From the NCBI GenBank assembly GCA_029706075.1, contig JAINUG010000179.1:186001-250000 (forward strand): 64,000 nucleotides of DNA, written 5' to 3'. A model generated the notes under the pieces. It was not told the DNA's origin. It was given only the letters and a program-made list of their open reading frames with translations, and searched no databases. Of the stretch, positions 33,721 to 45,977 are shown piece after piece. The translations under genes were made by a program, and so were the position numbers. Positions within the stretch are counted from its first letter, which is position 1. Each line of letters begins with the position of its first letter. This DNA is from Aldrovandia affinis (lineage: Eukaryota > Chordata > Actinopteri > Notacanthiformes > Halosauridae).

Positions 33721-36261
33721 TTAATTAGCGATTGAACTTTTACTCATGTCGGAGGGGCAATATCGAACGCAATGAATTCAAACTGTTTACGCAAAGAAAG
33801 ATACCATATTTTCCCCTGTATCTGAGTTTCTATTGGGCTAATAAGATTGCACTATTTATGACTCCTGTAGTGCAACTCCGTCAATAAGCTCTGTGTATAT
33901 ATAGTAAAATCAATTGCTTTATTGATCTGTGACTAATTTGAGTTAGACAAGCAGTTTAGATGAACATACTGTCCGTCGAGTGAATTGACCACAGAGTGAA
34001 TGAATTCAGAGACAGAGAGGTCAGGTGGAAATACAGTATGATATAAGGCATGGATTCAAGTTACTTGGAGAAGTCATTACTTTTACAGTTTAAAGAATTG
34101 TGGAAATTCACAAAAATCTCTGCAGAGGTCTTTATGCACACTATTTCATCCTAAACTGTATACACTGCAGGTCTCCACACCAGACTACACCCCTCCATCA
34201 GTGACATGAACCTCCAAATTCACACACTATAGCATAGGTATATTTCCTATAGGATTTGTCCAATTTTCTGGGCGATATCTCACAGTGGATTGACATTTCT
34301 TACAGGAAATTTTGCATGCAGCTGAGACCGTGTGCCCATCTCTTGAGGAAGCTAAACAGCTATTTAATTAATATGAGTCTAAGTTAATTACGGGCGGAAG
34401 AAAATTAAGTGAGGGCCACAAATTGAAGTAAACCTTGAAACATTCCATTTTGAGGGTTACAGACAAACGACGAGGCGAAGGTAACTGATGAAAATGTGCT
34501 TAGTTTCATCTGAGAGAGTATGCTCTGAGAGGTCAGAGTTCATGACTCGTGTCATGGGGACCAGGGCGGGCCCCAGGAATAGGGCTCGCAGGACTGCACA
34601 GGGGTCAACGGCCTCATTACTGGAGACGTCCATCACCATAAGAAATCACTTCCTTGCTGCTTTCATTGAGTCAGTCAGGTGCTTTAATTGGGTGTGGTTG
34701 TTTTATTGACCCAACCCCTCCCCCACAGCTCTGGCACTGGTGTGATGGAAACAGACAAAACAATCCTACCTGACCAGAGCTGGAACCCAGGGGCTCCCTC
34801 TGCAGGGCTCAACCAGAATTGTGCGTACAAGTAGATCTCAACAGGATTCATACACAGATACATATGTCAGTGTAGGATTGCCAGTAGAGATAATTAATTA
34901 AATTAATTGTTTGATAGGGAAGGTTTGAAGTAAGCAGTGACTCAGCATGTTTTTTTCATAGCAGGGTAGCCCCTTGTAACTACAAATTAAACTATAACCT
35001 TGAGGGGAAAACATAATAAAATGATGAGGCTGCAAAATGCAAATTCTTGATATATTTTAGTGGAAACCCTTTATATTTGAACTATTTGTGATTTAAATAT
35101 ATTATTTTAAGTCATATTTCCCATTTTTCTAAAATGGACCATTCAATCATCATCATGACATAGCTACGCAATCTATCCTGAGCTTATTTGCATGCTCAAA
35201 GAGAGAAACAAAAATGCAAGGAGTAGGTTAAAAAAAGTGCTTCATCCTGTGTCCCTTTGTGAAATGTAGGTGTCAAAATTCACTCACCAACCGAGTGAGG
35301 GTGTAAAATTGAAAGTAAATGTGATGTGAAGACTTAGCGGAAGTCGCAACGGTAGCCATCAACACGACATCAATGAAACAACAAGTGACGCTGCCCAGTC
35401 AACATGAGGAAAAGAATGTAAACCTCAAATGCGAACACACGAATGACCCATTACCCAGTGACATGCCGCCCAGATCTACTAGACACCCAACAGCTGCATC
35501 CAACGGATCACTTCCTTTTTGAAAACACCTTTAAACACAGCCACGGTATGAGCTCCAATAAAATGTGGTCCCTGCCAGCCTGGATTGAGCAACAACTTTT
35601 ACGATTTCCTTTGTTTTGATGACAATGGTGTAAATGATCTTTAGTACTTCTTTGAATAATTCACAGTGGCTCCCATCTTGCCATAGCTTGCACCCACAGA
35701 CATATAAAGCTAATTCTGCCCCTGCTTTGAGCCCTGTTTTTCACTACCTTTTTTTTACAGATTGCTCACGGTGATCTAACACAAGCAAGTGTAGCATCAC
35801 AGCTGTATCAGAAGTCTCTCATAAATGTCACTGCTTAAAGAGTCCACAAAATGGTCATGAAAAGGTTATGATGTATAGACTATTCATACCAATGTCAATA
35901 TGAGTAAATTGCATCAATGGATCCCTTCTTTACTGATGTTATAATTAAAACAGATGAACTAGGGAGAATAATGCTACATGTAATGAATTTAAAAAAAAAA
36001 AATATATATATATATTAGTTTATAGTTTATATATACTGTATATACACCTTGTCATCAGTTGAGATGAATAGAGATGAGATTTAATGGAATGCTTGGGCTT
36101 AAAAGCACAAAGCTCTCATATGCATGCTTTAAGGATGTGATTAACTGTATGAGACTTGGTTGGAGAATGGGAGTCTGACTTCTGGGGGCGAGGGTTACAA
36201 AACAGACTTGTTAATTATTAAAAAGCTTACATCAGCCAAGCACCTGAGAGACAGAGTCATT
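33721..36261. other. Non-genic stretch
   Basis: No gene recognised. A GC-richer patch at about 34500-34640 gives opposing short frames without domains. TAATTA-bearing sequence at about 34360-34420 is CNE-like. A small (AT)n repeat lies near 35998-36018. Confidence 0.45.
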
Positions 36262-36480
36262 AATGTTGTTGTCTGTCCTCCCTGTCCCTAAACATTACCA
36301 CCGTGCCTAATATCCACATTAATCAAGGATATTTTATCATTCCTGTTTAGGTTTATGGGATTTGGTTTGATGCACAGACTTATCATGCCTTTTATCCTGG
36401 CTGTTGCGGGACATGCTTGGCTCATACTCTTTCCCGAGAATTGCTTTAGGCCTATAGCTATTATCCGTGTGTTTTACCTT
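36262..36480 (+). repeat. Diverged duplicate block, copy 2
   Basis: Partner of 33482-33720, in the same orientation about 2.8 kb downstream. Core matching stretches are CATTACCACCGTGCCTAATA and ATTCCTGTTTAGGTTTATGG, each with only scattered changes from the other copy. See copy 1 for the alternatives. Confidence 0.6.
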
Positions 36481-36929
36481 CGTATTTTAAATGTATTTGC
36501 TCTATGAAACCAAAACCCACAGGGACGTTTTAGATTTTTCATCACATAATTAAAACCCATTAAGAACCTTTGGAAATTATTGAAACATATTTTTCTCAAC
36601 ATATAGGAAAACACATAATAGGAACACATAATAAGAATATCAAGTCCTAAAATTCTCATGTTAATTTAGACTACTTTACAAATATATTGTGTATTTGTAA
36701 TTAAAATGATATAGTCATTCCTCTACCTCACCTTTTTTAACATATGGCTATAATGATTCATATTTACATTTTGGTTACATTATCTACTAAGCAGGCACTT
36801 ATGCAATATATTTACATGACACTGCCATAAGACAAGTAAGTAAACAAGTACATTAGTATGGACATGCAACTACAAAACCTGTGTAATTGTGATTATGTTC
36901 ATTGTTGGGTTAGTGCCTTTGTAGAAATC
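36481..36929. other. Non-genic spacer
   Basis: AT-rich with nothing recognised. Confidence 0.45.
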
Positions 36930-36946
36930 TCTCTCTCTCTCTCTCT

Positions 36947-37010
<64 letters not shown>

Positions 37011-37032
37011 ATATATATATATATATATATAT
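36930..37032. repeat. (CT)n(AT)n microsatellite
   Basis: About 75 bp of nearly pure CT with two CTTT interruptions, then CTAT and (AT)n. The open frame 36858-37166 merely translates this run as LSLSLS / IYIYIY. Confidence 0.95.
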
Positions 37033-37395
37033 ACAGTGCCCCTTTACAGTCTACACCCTGTTTTAAAAATGTTATCTTTTGTTGCCTTACAGTTTTAAAT
37101 GAAAACATATTGATCCAGACCTTTTCCACCTTTATTTACATATTTTACCCTACATCTTCCAAGTGAAAAAAAATTATCTGAATTTTTTAGAGACATTGGA
37201 AACATTCATAAAAAAACTGGAATAACTTGGATTTATTATTATTAAGTCTACAACACGTTGAGTTAGTACTTGGTAGAAGCACCCTTTGCTTGAATTACAG
37301 CCACGAGTCTGTTTGGATGTCTCTACCAGCTGTCTGATTTAATATATTTTAATTTCAGGCTGCAAGGCAACAAAAGGTGACATTTTTGAGGTCAG
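37033..37395. mobile_element. Tc1/mariner-type MITE remnant
   Basis: Left end CAGTGCCCCTTTACAGTCTA continues to TTTTGTTGCCTTACAGTTTT. Near the right end, TTCAGGCTGCAAGGCAACAA is the inverted counterpart of that subterminal block. The interior contains 'AGTACTTGGTAGAAGCACC', a phrase typical of a well-known fish Tc1-like non-autonomous family. It has no transposase frame. The right terminus appears clipped at about 37395. Confidence 0.7.
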
Positions 37396-39820
37396 GTGTA
37401 GGTCTCAGAAGAGATGTCATTTAGTTGTTTCAGAAAAAATCTAAAATGGCAGAAAATGCAATATTTTTGACCATGATGACTGTGTAGACTTCTCTCACAT
37501 CCATCTGTACACCTATCAGGTTTTGTGAGTTTTTGAGAATCCATCTAAAGGCACTTTTCCAACAGTTTTTCCACTTTCGACTGAGCCTAGAGCTACAGCA
37601 GAATTAATTAGGATGTCACACACTGCAACCTAACTCTGGATGAGCTGAGCAGAATGTAAAACTGTGATCCTGAATGTACCTTCATGTTGCCTGTGACAGA
37701 ACACACCCCGTTGACAGGGGTAAGGCTGGAGATGTGCAATGGTCCAGCAGGCATGTAATATTAAATATCACATTTATGTTTCCTTGGGCTCTGCTGAGTT
37801 GCTGGTCAATAGCTTGTGGTCAAAAGAGTCATACCGACATGATATTTTTCTATATTATAAATTACCAGTCCCTTGCATACATATTACATGTGCTGTACCA
37901 ACATCAGCGAGACATCTACTCCTTTATAAATATACAGATAAACCAGAGTATTGGCTTTTCACTATTTCAAGCTTAATTGCGACCATATGCAATTTTAAAG
38001 TGTGTTCTACCTTCTCATGGGTCCCCAGAGAGAAAGGGGTTAATTGATCCAGCTGTCGGCAGCTTTTACACACAATTTGGAGAGCAGATGTCCCAGGTGG
38101 CTGTTAATGAAGGAAGTGTTTAACCCAGCGCCAAATAGAAGCCTTTTTACTCTTCAAACCAGGAGCAAAATACCCCTAAAATAATAGTAAAGTCAATCAT
38201 TGATTTATCCGTCAAACGACTTAAAGTGCTGTTTTCCAGTGTGTGGCTCCTGATTTGTAAGGTCCACCAAAATCCCAGGTGAGGCCTCCTCACACAGTAA
38301 TGCTTCAGAATAGCGAGCACGTTTCCTCGGCTCTGAAACAGCAACATAGCAGATTTCAAGGCTTTGCCTATACACTCTAAAGTATAGGCAAAAATATCAA
38401 CTGGAATAATTCATATCATGTTCGAGGCCTTTACGTTTCATTACAGTGAATTGTGAAGGTAGCAGGGCAATGATGTCATGATACATTCTGTGTAAATCTG
38501 AAGGGCAGTTTCACACAGAATATATCATGATATCATTACCACCAATCAGTGTGGATTCAATTGTTCTACAACAGGTACAAAATTATATTTAGAATGTGAT
38601 GTCAGAATGTTTAAAATACAGGGGACCTGAAATGTGAAACATGTGTTTTTTAGATTCTGAAAGTGTGCATCAATAATAAGCATGTACCTACTGCAGCACA
38701 CAGAAATATAAAATCCAAAGGTAAATACCCACATTTCCAATTTCCTTTCCATAATCAATGGCATTTTATTTTCTTTTCTTTGTAGATTTGAATAACACTC
38801 ACTTTTCGTGAGTAGAGTTAAATGTATTCTTCCTGTAATTATTTATTATTTTGTAATTGGGTTGTGTAGATGGGCTTACTGGAGAGAAGAATAAGTTTAT
38901 CATGTTAGTTTAAGTGCATCTCAATTCTGTAATCTGATGTAATTCTGAGCACCATCAAACAATTTCTATATCCACTGGCCTTGCACATTAAATATTGAGT
39001 AGATAACGTTTAACAATTCAATTGTCTGGTTTGATTATCAATATATTCATAGAAATAATGGTCACGGTTATACTATATTAAACACAAAAAAAGACCAAAA
39101 GGCCAAAAAGAGGCAAGAAATTCACACAAGCGCCTCCCCATTACCGTGACCCACTGACAAGTGTTCCAACAGAAATGTTTTGATACCTGTAACTATGTTG
39201 GTCTACTTCAAACGATGTAATCACCATTGAGCAGGCTGCTGAAGATTCAATCAAACTTTCTCTTTGAATCAACTACCAAATAGATTATTTTCAGAGGAAT
39301 GATTAACAAAGCATTTAACAAAACCAAAATATTGGAACGGTTTTACATCGTATGTGTTCCACAAGGTCACAAAGTACACTTAGTACACTTACTACACTAA
39401 ATTTGATATATTTATCTGTTTAATATAACAATGTTTATTCATTATTTCACCATTTTATCAAGACATCTAATGGGACCAGCTTACAAGTGCAAACAGCTAT
39501 GGTGCAGAATAAAGAAAATAGAGATCTTGCATGGAAGCTAAAATCATAGCTATCATTTATTTAAACAGGGAATATGATACTTTCAACCTAGTGCATTCAA
39601 TGAAAAATAAAAAACACCAGCAAAGTGTATTTTCTCACTTATAAAAATATAAATGAAATGAAACTAGTAGAAACAAATATTTTTGGGCTATGGTAAAACT
39701 CACATTCTGCAAGTTATAACATTAATGGTACTTCCTCATTAAGCTCAGTCCCACATCTGCACTGACCCATTATATTTCACTCTAAATAGCAAGTTCAACT
39801 TTGGTGACCAAACCAAAATA
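37396..39820. other. Non-genic stretch
   Basis: No gene or repeat family recognised. Overlapping frames near 37674-38047 read the same DNA in two frames and have no domain. Confidence 0.5.
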
Positions 39821-39821
39821 T

Positions 39822-40166
39822 ATATATATATTTTTGAAATAATTTGTTTCTGATTTTATCCCATTTTGGTAGCCAATTACTTGTAATGCAAGTTTGCTGC
39901 TGTAGCCCTGTGACCGGTAGTGACAAAGGCAAAGTATTGTCTCCTCCGAGATGGCACTTGCCAGGCTGGTGACTGTAACCCAGTACTCCAGAGCCACTCC
40001 TGTATGCAGTAAACATCTGTCGGCTTCCCGCCCCCTCCCTGGGGTGGACAGCCAATCGCCGCCCCCGGTAGTACTCCAAGCCAGAGCTGACTCTGGCGTG
40101 ACGGGGAATTGAACCCCGGTTGCCGTGGCCAGTGTTGAACGCTGTAACCACTGGACCACGCGGCCC
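39822..40166 (-). mobile_element. tRNA-Glu-like SINE, family C
   Basis: Minus strand begins GGGGGCCGCGTGGTCCAGTG, GTTACAGCGTTCAACACTGG and CCGGGGTTCAATTCCCCG (B box), which resembles a tRNA-Glu/Asp head. The body contains GGGCGGCGATTGGCTGTCCA and the 3' end has ATTGGCTACCAAAATGGGAT. CCAAAATA lies on both sides (39813-39820 and 40167-40174), a short probable target-site duplication. The three overlapping minus-strand frames here, up to 145 codons, are translations of the SINE. A relative lies at 55296-55680. Confidence 0.8.
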
Positions 40167-40174
40167 CCAAAATA

Positions 40175-41329
40175 CATTTTTACATACGTCACATGGATTA
40201 CAGAGATTGACAATGTTTAAGAACTCCATCATGAGTTTAACATGATACTTGTTTCACATTTACTATGAAGAACTTAAACTGAAGTAACCAACTGAAAGAA
40301 TCACTTACAGAGCACTAAAGCTGTAGTTAAAATCACAGTCTTGTAAATACAACACCAAAGTGTTTTCTATGTTATGACTCTTAGTACAAAGTTACCGACG
40401 AGAGATTTTGCTAATAAATGCCAGTTTCCAAACAAAACCTGTCACTGGAACATTGATAATATATTTCCTGTACATTATGATCAATTGTCTTCTTTTTTGT
40501 GAAAATGTTTTTTTTTTTAACTTTGTTTTATACATTTGTTATTTTATTAGATAATGCCAGATGAGTTATAATTGAATTGGAAGACAAAATAAAATAATAA
40601 CAGTTCTTTATTATATTTGACTTGACCTTTGACCCTTAGGAAAGGAATCCATGCTGTGAAACTCCATGAAGTGGTGCGACAGTGAGATTTCATGATAATG
40701 GGTGGAACCACCATGAGCTGTCAATCACTGCCTTCTACGTCCTCTCTGTTTCCGTGTTCCGTAAATCAATCAAATCATTTCTGAGGATTTGTTCTGCCCA
40801 ACATTAACTCCCACTTAGGCCTTGGGATAGGTTCACATTTTCAGTAACAATCCTGTGTATAGAGACATTAGGAAAGGGGTGGTTGCCATCTGCCTTTGTT
40901 TACACCCATTTTAGTTCACAAAGTGTCACTCTCCCACCACTAATTAAATGCAGAAGGAAGGTACTGAGAACCAGACACTCCCAATGCTTTCTCACCTATA
41001 GTCACTGAACTGTGATGATTTTTGTGAGAAACCCAAGAACAGGCTGAACCAGCCAGGAGAGCCGAGCATGTGCAGTATCCTCTTCCCAAGTCAAAAATCC
41101 CACACGTGACCACAGTCAAAGCTACAGAAATATGCTTAATTTTCTTCATCCGTTTGTCCACATCTTGCCCCCAAAAGTGCATTAGGGACCCCAACCACAC
41201 AGTGCCAGCATATTAGAAATAAAGAACTGTAAACAAACATGCTTCCTTTCCCCCTGGTAAATAACACTGGAAAATTCACTGGGTGAGTTTGTTTTTCTTT
41301 TCCCAGCTCAGCTTTTTGTTTGATCTGTC
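40175..41329. other. Non-genic stretch
   Basis: No gene recognised. The minus-strand frame 40940-41200 has no domain I know. Confidence 0.45.
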
Positions 41330-41690
41330 AGCCTCTTCCGGCCCGATTATCCGGAGATGCCAATTTCAAAGAGACATCTTAATAGTGATGTCAACAAATT
41401 AATTAGATGTGTTAATGAGCTAAAGGCAACTCAAATTAAATTAATGCAGTAATGGGCACAGACAGCGAAATTAGCTTCATTTCCTGTAAATGACTCTGAA
41501 GTGTACACAACAGCTCAGCCTGCTCGAACACTCCCATCCCCCCAAAGCTAATCAAGAACTACATTCCAATTAGCTGCTTAATTACAGAAGCTCTCGGCTC
41601 AGAAAACCTGGCAGCATTAAGTAATGGCTGTTACAGCATGAAGCTAGACAGTATTTTCTTCAGGAAAAAAAAACATATTTGTACCTAATG
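41330..41690. promoter_or_regulatory. Candidate homeodomain-rich conserved non-coding element
   Basis: A block with repeated TAATTA/ATTA cores spaced through otherwise complex sequence: AAATTAATTAGATG, AATTAAATTAATGC, GAAATTAGCTTCATTTCC, CCAATTAGCTGCTTAATTAC. It has no open frame of note and no repeat-family signature. The texture is that of vertebrate developmental enhancers. Conservation cannot be tested here. Confidence 0.35.
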
Positions 41691-43142
41691 GGCCCTGGGG
41701 AATTCAGAGGGCCAAGATCTGCGAAGGAAGAGGAAGCCCCATCTTTGTCTTCTCTGGGCTCCAACTCTCCATTTAAAGGCTGTTCAGAGAATTATGTGAC
41801 AGCCAACCAGATAATGGTTTGTCACTCAGGGATTCATAGTTGATTTGCAAACTACTAGGAATTCTAAGCGCCATCATTTTGTCATCATCATGCTCCATTT
41901 TGGTTTTCCAGTTTGCTGTGACAGTTCTGGATGTATGAGGTTTCCCCTCATATTTCAATAGTGGATAATTTTACACGCTCCTCAATATTTCCCAGCATGC
42001 TCTGGGTGCAGATGACCTAATTCAGCCCCATTTATAACCCAGTTAGAAAATACAGAAACACATAATTACAGTTCTCTAATTAGAGAAGGAGTGTGAAGTC
42101 CTGAAATAGTCTGGTGGAATACCATTTGGAATCACCCTCGATGATGACAAAGCCAGTGAACTCACATCACTGAAGTCAACAGTATACATAGGAAATGAGA
42201 GAAGCCATGTGGCTCTGGAACACAGTCAAAGAAACTCTCTGCGGGAGAGACTTCATAGGCTAATTCAGTACTTCATTGCTCTAAAAGACTAATTAATGCC
42301 TACTCCCAGTTCACGGTGGACTCCAGGGTGGCAACTCGCTGAGCAATTTCCCATTATTGCGAAGACACTCATCACACCAAACTGTACCTTAGCAACAGCG
42401 GCTCCCTTGATGGAAGGGAAATACAATTTCCAGAGCGAGGTTGAAAGTCTGGCAGCTCTTCACGCAGAGAGGAGAAAAGGAACACGAGAGACTGAGTGAG
42501 ACAGGCTTTAAAATGATGTGAAACGCGGGGACACTATTTAGCACTGTCAAGGGGACAAAGCTATGAGGTAATGGATTGAATTTCGAAAGCCTGGAGCGCA
42601 CTAGAACTCTGGATAGATTCTGGAGGACAGAGCATAGGCAACATGCATAGGTTATGCATTGCACTCTTCATGAGATGTCTTTTGTGTCCTTGAGTACCTG
42701 CTTTCATTATTTTCTCCTCTCCCAGATTCACGTCACAATCAAAGTACCATTTGAAAAAGAGCGTGACATAAACGGTTATTTATACTTTCATTAGTGTTAA
42801 ATGAACCGCCACCTGAATCACCTGATTGTGCACTACTGACCTCTAATCTCCTCTTAATAGGAGCAGCCAAGCACTCCTGTGAGCCACTGGTCCCGGAGTT
42901 AGTTTTACCCCCCAACAGAAGTAGATGAATGCAACAGTTGACAGCAGAATAAAACTTCATGAACCCTATAATGGGTGGTGGACCTGCAGTGTTCCACAGT
43001 CTAACATGACCCTTATGATCCAGACATTCCTCTCAACAGCAAAACGCTATGATTGATTTGATTAAAATGAGGGAGATAAAATATGATCCTTTCACCTATT
43101 TTTGGTGTTTATGAAGACCCCCTCTCCCATTACAATAATTCA
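41691..43142. other. Non-genic stretch
   Basis: No gene recognised. Short frames at about 42296-42664 lie on opposite strands of the same DNA and have no domain. Confidence 0.45.
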
Positions 43143-43318
43143 TGTGTGCTTTGTGGTTCTCTGTGGCTCAGTTGGTAGAGCACAGCGTTGGCAATGCTTA
43201 GGTTGTGGGTTCAATCCCCACTGGGGCCACATATATTGAAAATGTATGCATTCACTACTGTAAGTCGCTTTGGATAAAAGCGTCTGCTAAATGGCGTATA
43301 TTATATTATATTATATTG
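43143..43318 (+). mobile_element. tRNA-derived SINE, family A (best preserved)
   Basis: GTGGTTCTCTGTGGCTCAGT, TTGGTAGAGCACAGCGTTGG, GTTGTGGGTTCAATCCCCAC (B box), CACATATATTGAAAATGTAT, then 'GTAAGTCGCTTTGGATAAAA' GCGTCTGCTAAATGGCGTA and a (TATAT)n tail. This is the least diverged of the three copies in the window and the best template for the family. Confidence 0.88.
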
Positions 43319-43916
43319 TGATTTCAAATATCAGACAATTACATGAACATCCTAATTAGTTGAGGTGCTGAGCAAAAGGATATAGGATAAAAGTAAAGCT
43401 CACAACACTCATAAACTCCAACACAAACCTTGTATAAGATGTATAACAGCTATGATCTGGGCGGAGGTTGAAGTCAACCCCTCACCACCAAGCCTACATC
43501 TGCTGTGAACAGGCACCACCCACTGCCTCTTTGGGGTAGTCTGCCAGATCTCCTATCCCACGCCCAGATCAGGAGGCTGTTCTATAGCCAAAACTGTGCA
43601 GGCAATAAACACCTCTAATCAACATGGTGTGTCATCTTAACTTTCTAGAGTCGGAACGGCTGTGTTATAAAATGACCTTAATTATATTGTCAAATAGAAT
43701 GATCACATAATAACCACATATGCTAATGTTGAGTTAGAGTCTTGATATTCAAATCTTGTAGGTTAAACTCAAAATGCCACCATTGATGTGCTCTCTGTTA
43801 TAGGCAGTAATTAGGGAACCAGTCTGCCCAGTTTTCTTCCTTCAAAAAGGAAATATTGTATTGATAGATATATTGATTGTGTATGCGTAGAATATATTGG
43901 ACTGTTTTGTGTCACA
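43319..43916. other. Non-genic spacer
   Basis: Contains a palindromic pair (GATCTGGGCGG near 43454, CCCGCCCAGATC-like at about 43560) and an AATAAA near 43605, hinting at a further LTR-type relic, but no family could be assigned. Confidence 0.35.
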
Positions 43917-44275
43917 TTGGGTGGTGGAGTAGTGGAGAGTGGTGGTGAGTGAGAGAGAATTTTGGAAATTGTTTTGGATTATTTACTGGCTTGAATTGGA
44001 TTGTGTTGATAAATCTGTTTGTGTATCGATTTTGGATTATATGAGGACCTGGCTTGGATTGATGACCTTGGATTACGGACAAAGACCATGAGAGAAGGAT
44101 TATGGACTGAATGTGCTTGATTTTCCCGATTACCCCATCTAGTTTTGTGTTTCATTAAGAAATAGTGTAATCAAATTATCGTTTTGTTTGGAATACTGCT
44201 TCCTCCGGATTATTCACCTGCCTAAACCCTCTGAAAAGGTCCTTGAGTGTCACCCCACCTCCAGTGGCACTACAA
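43917..44275 (+). mobile_element. LTR fragment (family L1)
   Basis: Aligns with 22485-22814. Both have GTTTTGGATT, GATTACGGACAAAGAC or its variant, a TTAATAAATTATTGTTTTG-type block, ATACTGC.TCCTCC, CCCTCTG.AAAGGTCC.TGAG and a CAC.ACAA end. It is truncated on its left side, has no internal region attached, and is clearly an old fossil. Superfamily is probably Ty3/gypsy by general resemblance. Confidence 0.55.
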
Positions 44276-45000
44276 TATACATATCTGCATGGTGAATATT
44301 ATTCAGGTGTAAGCTTTTTTTTTAAATGTTTGCTTTATTTGAATATTTCGTTGGTAGCAGTGCACCTGAGTATATTGAGCACCAGTAAAGGTAAAGTCAG
44401 CCCCAAACAGGGCTGTGATTTTGAATGTCTAATTGCACAGTGTTCTGTGCAGCTGGTGTGAGACAGTATATCCTTGCGAGGCAAGCTGCTCTATTTGGGA
44501 CTCCCAGCTCTGCTCAGACTGTCTCACAGTCTTCTGCGGGAATGGGAACCTTGCGGCCCAGGTGACAGCCCCCCGCTGTTTTGCATTTAGCTATTTACTG
44601 GTATTAAAAAGTGTGCAAGTGAGCTGTGATTAACACCATGGTTAGAGGTGGCGTCAGGGGACCATGGCGTAAACTCGATCCTCCGACAGGTGTTCGTCTG
44701 CCCGGGTGCACCTGCCACCGGGTTGGCTGGGGGTTTCCACGGAGACCACCCTGTTTGTGTTTCCTGGGCCACAGCTCAGCTGGGAGTGAGCCTCGCCCCA
44801 CAAACACCATCTGCTAGGAACAGGTCTACCTGCTAGGTACATTTAACCAAGGAACCAGCACCAGTTTCCAACGGGACGCCTACGAATGCACGTAACCCCT
44901 GTCCCCTCTCCCCAAAAGGGATGCAAACAGTCTTCACTTCTCACAACAAGACTTCAGTTGCTTCAACATCCACCCATATTGTACACTTCAGGTACGATGA
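44276..45000. other. Anonymous stretch with a GC-rich core
   Basis: 44630-44830 is GC-rich and gives overlapping short frames on both strands, none with a domain. CCATGGTTAGAGGTGG ... GGGGACCATGG near 44636-44667 forms a small inverted repeat. It could be part of an unrecognised repeat or a regulatory patch. Confidence 0.35.
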
Positions 45001-45179
45001 GGCTTGAATTCAACCAACATTCTTCCTTAACTTTAACTCACAATTAAATCAAATAGTTTTGATTTCTTCACTAACAAAGTTTGGTGAGTTCAGCGATCAT
45101 CAAAATGAACTTGCTAAACCGTGCCAACATTTGCGTCCATTTGTAAGTCAAAGTTAAGAATGTTGATTTCATCCAGGCC
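45001..45179. mobile_element. MITE (family M1), copy 2
   Basis: Left end GGCTTGAATTCAACCAACAT and then TCCTTAACTTTAACTCACAA. Right end GTCAAAGTTAAGAATGTTGA then TTTCATCCAGGCC. The inverted ends extend about 40 bp. TGA lies directly on both sides (44998-45000 and 45180-45182), consistent with a 3-bp target duplication. Confidence 0.72.
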
Positions 45180-45445
45180 TGAGACTAGTGACACCAAAGA
45201 GTCAGCCCCCCTTAATAAGCCGCACCTAATGATACCTTTTCATAATGAGAGAGAAAATAACACCTGAAGTGTATGAAGCTAAATTAGTTTTTCAAATATA
45301 ATAATTAGACTTGTTTTCCCTCAAGGTAAATTACCTGCTCACTAATTGAGCTGCATTCTAATTATAGACTTTTGCTCTTGGCCTATTATGGGAGACTGCC
45401 ATACCTCTGGGTTTAGATGTAAAAATGATTAACACAATGTTCTAA
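45180..45445. other. Non-genic, CNE-like spacer
   Basis: TAAT-containing complex sequence (for example CTCACTAATTGAGCTGCATT and ATAATAATTAGACTTG) with no gene or repeat recognised. Confidence 0.35.
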
Positions 45446-45517
45446 TATATACAGTACCCTAAAAATTTATTCACACCCTTGATAAAGATGAACAAAGAAG
45501 GTTGTATAAACTAAACA
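45446..45517 (+). repeat. Outer Tc1-like terminal inverted repeat, left
   Basis: Matches the reverse complement of 54125-54197 with few differences (AACAAAGAAGGTTGTATAAA against AGCAAAGAAGACTGTATAAG). A degenerate direct copy of the extreme terminus, CAGTACCTTCCAAAATTATA, recurs at 45851, just outside the long arm. Confidence 0.75.
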
Positions 45518-45977
45518 ATAAATCATTTTGTGAATAATTTCTGTATGTATACCAGAGCTGAAAAATATTCCTATGTATATTTATATCATTGTTTAGCATG
45601 CATGAAACACAACGGCTAGGATAATTAAATGCTTTGAGCAGCTTTGCAGGGCGACAGAGTTGGTTCAACCTGGCTTGTATTGTAATGTTCCTGCATTGTT
45701 TTTGATGTGAGCCAACCATTTAAGCCTTCAAAATCAGCTTCTGTTGGAAACAATACAGCTTTCAAATGAGTGATCATTTTGTCAAGATGCAACTGTAAAA
45801 TCTGTACTGACAGTATACATTTCTGGTGAAGGCTATGGCGTGCATTATACAGTACCTTCCAAAATTATAGTATATACTCATGAATGCATCATGAACTAGT
45901 CATAATAAAGTCCTTACAACCATACCCTTCCAAGAAACAGTGCATCATCATCTGGTATAGGTCTGACCTGGGGATCG

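Noticed and set aside
36858-37166. 102-codon plus-strand frame
   Set aside because: Consists of a translated (CT)n(AT)n microsatellite.
39782-40232. Three overlapping minus-strand frames up to 145 codons
   Set aside because: All translate the tRNA-Glu-like SINE in its three frames.
43143-43215. Possible tRNA gene
   Set aside because: It is the tRNA-like head of a SINE with a SINE body and tail directly attached. Same decision for 3972-4132, 32694-32850, 57978-58340 and others.
44636-44667. CCATGG-bounded inverted repeat as a regulatory element
   Set aside because: Too short and within anonymous GC-rich DNA. No independent support.
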